From positions 1 through 55,472 of the IMG/VR virus record IMGVR_UViG_3300046535_001010: a stretch of 55,472 nt of DNA; one strand, given 5' to 3'. Made by a program: the position numbers and the translations under genes. Numbering within the stretch: position 1 is the stretch's first letter; each line of letters opens with the position of its first letter. The notes beneath the pieces are model-generated. The model saw only the letters and a program-made list of their open reading frames with translations, searched no databases and had not been told where the DNA came from. Origin of the DNA: a virus. Positions 53,132-55,472 of this stretch are shown here, piece by piece.

Positions 53132-55472
53132 ATGCCGACCATCATCAACGACTGGATACAGCCGTTCGTTCCCGGCCAGGATCTGCCGCATTCGCTGATC
53201 TGGGCTGTGGGCTATCTCTGGATCGGGACCGAAACCATTCCAGGCAAGCTCATCCGGATGGACCCGGATAACCCCGGGGCTTACCAGACGATCACGTTTC
53301 CGAACGACGGCACCCACCAATGGCTGATGGACATCGTCTATATCCCAGCCAAGGGTAAGATCTATTGCCTGTTCGGCCATCCGTTTGACGACTCGGCCAA
53401 GGCCATCACGGTCGTCGAAGTCGATCCGACCACGCTGGCCTGGACCGACGTCATCCATGATCTGGGAGGCTATAACCCGGAACAGGGGTCGATGTGTTTC
53501 GACGAGAACCACATATACATCGCCTGCCGTCTGAGCGACGTACTGCTCAGGTTCCAGCTTTCCGACTGGCTCTATAACGGCGTCATCCCGATGGACATGG
53601 GCCAGGGGCCCCACTGCTGCCGCTACGACTTCCAGACGAACCGGATCTTCGTAACCAGCACGCAGACCTTCGGCAACACCATCGCCAAGGTGGACCCCGT
53701 TACCTGGACGGTGGAGCAGTATGGTGCCGGCCTGGAGGGCCACCTGCTGTTCACCGACGACCTGGCGATCGGGCCGGATTACATCTATCTCGGTTCGGAG
53801 CTATCCGGCTACGTCACGCGGGTCTCAAAATTCGATCTCAACGACTGCACCCTGATCCCTATCCCGCACACCGGAACCAGGGCCAACTATTGCGTCTATT
53901 ACGACAACACCTGGGTCTGGACCAGCTTGCAAGGCAGTCCCGGCCTGCTCGCGCGCATCAACCCGCTCACGCTCGAGGTGCAGACGTACGACTTCCCGGA
54001 CTCCCGGCAGACGTCGCCTAACGAGATCTGGCATCGCTTCGATCTGCCCGGCGACCGGCGGCTGTGGTTCACGTTCTATACGGTACCCGGTCTGGCGTCG
54101 CAGACGAATAACATGGCCGGCGCGCCTGCGGGCCTGGCCATCGCCGCACCTTCCGTCGACGGGACGGTTGGGGTGCCTCTGGCGCGCGCCTTCACCGCCA
54201 GCGGAGGCGATCCGCCGTATACCTTCATCCATGTCGGCGTCGACACTGGGCCGCTGCCTCCGGGCCTGACTCTGGCCTCGAACGGCGTCTACAGCGGCAC
54301 GCCTACCACGGCGGGAACCTACCACTTCTTCGTAACTGTCACGGACGGGATCCCCGGCAACAGCGCGACGGCGGAGGTGACTGCCACCATCGTGTCGCCG
54401 CCGCCGCCGCCGGTGGTCATCTCCGCGCCTTCCTGCGATGGGACGGTAGGAGTTTCCTTCAGCCGCCAGTTCACCGCCACCGGCGGGGTCGGGCCGTATG
54501 CCTTCAGCGTTACGGCGGGAACCCTGCCCTTGGGCCTGACTCTCGACGCAAGCGGTCTGTTGAGCGGAGTTCCTGGCGCTTTCATCCTGTTCCAGCCGAC
54601 CGTCTACCATTTCACCGTCAGGGTGACGGACTCCGGCAGCGGCAGCGACTCCGTGGCCGTGACGTCCATCATCGCTCCGGCGTCGTCGGTAGCGCTGGTA
54701 TTGCTTACGCCGGCGCTGGGCGGCCGCGTCGGAGTCTCTTACAGCGCCCAGTTCACCGCGGACTCCGGCACCCAGCCGTACTCGTTCGCGATCACCGCCG
54801 GAACCGCACCTGACGGCCTGACGTTCGTCAACGGCCTCCTGAGCGGAGTGCCTACCTTAGCGGGAACCTTCTCGTTCACGGTAACGGTCACGGATGCGGT
54901 TTCAGCCTCGGATTCGCGCGCAGTTACAGCGATCATCGAGGCAGCGTCGACAGCGCCGCCGCCGACCCTGGCCATGGCACCGCCGACATCGCTTGCCGGA
55001 CGTGTGGGCGTGGTCTTTCGCGCGACGTTCGGCGCTACCGGAGGCGCGCCGCCGTATTCTTTCAGCGTGACGGGAGGCAGCCTGCCTCCAGGACTGGCCC
55101 TGATGCCGGACGGGGTTCTCGACGGAGTGCCTTCCACCGCCGGGACCTTCAACTTTACCGTCACCGTCACTGACATCGACTTCGCAACCGCTTCCGGGTC
55201 GTTTCAGTCTCTGATCCAGCCTGCCGGGGGAGCCGGCGGAGGAGGCGGTACCGGGGGCCTGCCGCCCGGGCTGACCATCGACAACACCGGCAAAGTCACC
55301 GGAGTTCCTACCGAACCCGGTAAGTACGTCTTCACGGTCCGGGGCTGCGACAATGCCTCCCCGCCGAACTGCATAGACCTCGAATGTTCGATCACGGTAT
55401 TCGCCATCGACTGCGACAACCCTCCTGGCGCTTCGCTGGGAGCCCAGTACGTGCACAAGATCAAGGTCAACG
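53132..55472 (+). CDS. Propeller plus multiple Ig-repeat tail protein (3' truncated by window)
   Basis: A frame open from ATG 53132 to the window end (780 residues, incomplete). Residues ~1-330 are a propeller of the vgb/NHL type (GYLWIGTETIPGKLIRMDPDN in pieces: GYLWIGTE, LIRMDPDN; IYIACRLSDVLLRF; IFVTSTQTFGNTIAKVDP). Then at least four full Ig domains (DGTVGVPLARAF, DGTVGVSFSRQF, GGRVGVSYSAQF, AGRVGVVFRATF), a Gly-rich linker, a partial repeat (GLPPGLTID) and a fresh start DCDNPPGASLGAQYVHKI. The Gly-rich linker suggests a deletion or fusion inside an Ig repeat. No signal peptide. Confidence 0.7.
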   Translation, partial: MPTIINDWIQPFVPGQDLPHSLIWAVGYLWIGTETIPGKLIRMDPDNPGAYQTITFPNDGTHQWLMDIVYIPAKGKIYCLFGHPFDDSAKAITVVEVDPTTLAWTDVIHDLGGYNPEQGSMCFDENHIYIACRLSDVLLRFQLSDWLYNGVIPMDMGQGPHCCRYDFQTNRIFVTSTQTFGNTIAKVDPVTWTVEQYGAGLEGHLLFTDDLAIGPDYIYLGSELSGYVTRVSKFDLNDCTLIPIPHTGTRANYCVYYDNTWVWTSLQGSPGLLARINPLTLEVQTYDFPDSRQTSPNEIWHRFDLPGDRRLWFTFYTVPGLASQTNNMAGAPAGLAIAAPSVDGTVGVPLARAFTASGGDPPYTFIHVGVDTGPLPPGLTLASNGVYSGTPTTAGTYHFFVTVTDGIPGNSATAEVTATIVSPPPPPVVISAPSCDGTVGVSFSRQFTATGGVGPYAFSVTAGTLPLGLTLDASGLLSGVPGAFILFQPTVYHFTVRVTDSGSGSDSVAVTSIIAPASSVALVLLTPALGGRVGVSYSAQFTADSGTQPYSFAITAGTAPDGLTFVNGLLSGVPTLAGTFSFTVTVTDAVSASDSRAVTAIIEAASTAPPPTLAMAPPTSLAGRVGVVFRATFGATGGAPPYSFSVTGGSLPPGLALMPDGVLDGVPSTAGTFNFTVTVTDIDFATASGSFQSLIQPAGGAGGGGGTGGLPPGLTIDNTGKVTGVPTEPGKYVFTVRGCDNASPPNCIDLECSITVFAIDCDNPPGASLGAQYVHKIKVN

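Noticed and set aside
1-55472. Prophage attachment sites or integrase
   Set aside because: No integrase, tRNA or flanking host gene is visible, so integration cannot be claimed or excluded.

Overview
The window is a structural and accessory region of a tailed, contractile-tail (myovirus-type) bacteriophage genome or prophage of high GC content. The evidence is a contiguous, nearly single-strand series of head and tail genes: small and large terminase, DUF1073-type portal, DUF2213-type prohead protease/scaffold, cement protein, major capsid, DUF4054-type connector, tail-completion and neck proteins, DUF3383-type sheath, tube, frameshifted tail assembly chaperones, tape measure and a Dit-like baseplate protein. 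I see no integrase, replication, lysis, tRNA or CRISPR genes, so lifestyle cannot be decided here. The host is not given. Putative-Ig (He_PIG-like) domains and Sec signal peptides ending in A-Q/G-Q/S-Q recall Acidobacteriota (Solibacter/Bryobacter-like) proteins; this is inference only.

Layout. 1-1074: GC-rich repeats, one leftward coiled-coil gene with its terminator, and a ~600-bp non-coding stretch with palindromes and an iteron-like repeat array just before the terminase. 1075-10595: terminase, tiny membrane proteins, a kinase-like protein, several small proteins sharing short helical motifs, a portal fused to a pyrophosphatase-like domain and a PD-(D/E)XK-like domain, a papain-like protein and a fibre-tail adaptor. 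Many of these genes overlap by 4 bases (ATGA or GTGA). 10608-30788: a ~20-kb cargo block between portal and capsid modules holding two Gly-Thr-Ser repeat fibres, malectin-, heparinase-, Kelch-, G8- and LamG-like proteins, five of them with Sec signal peptides, and ending in a 1122-residue protein that joins a TibC-like heptosyltransferase, a GT4, a methyltransferase and a GT2 domain. 30789-37735: protease with nested scaffold, capsid and neck genes. 37737-44022: a second cargo pair with signal peptides, including a 1647-residue propeller/LamG protein. 44060-49359: sheath to baseplate. 49361-55472: three beta-propeller plus Ig-repeat proteins, the last running off the window.

How they fit together. 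Terminase, portal, scaffold and capsid build and fill the head; neck, sheath, tube, chaperones, tape measure and Dit-like protein build the tail; the repeat fibres and sugar-binding or sugar-cleaving proteins probably contact the host surface. The most unusual content is (1) the four-domain glycosyltransferase/methyltransferase directly downstream of Ser/Thr- and Asn-Gly-Thr-rich fibres, which suggests a phage-encoded fibre glycosylation system, (2) seven secreted-type proteins inside virion operons, and (3) the portal-pyrophosphatase-nuclease fusion followed by an overlapping small gene. All family assignments are from reading the sequence; no database search was run.
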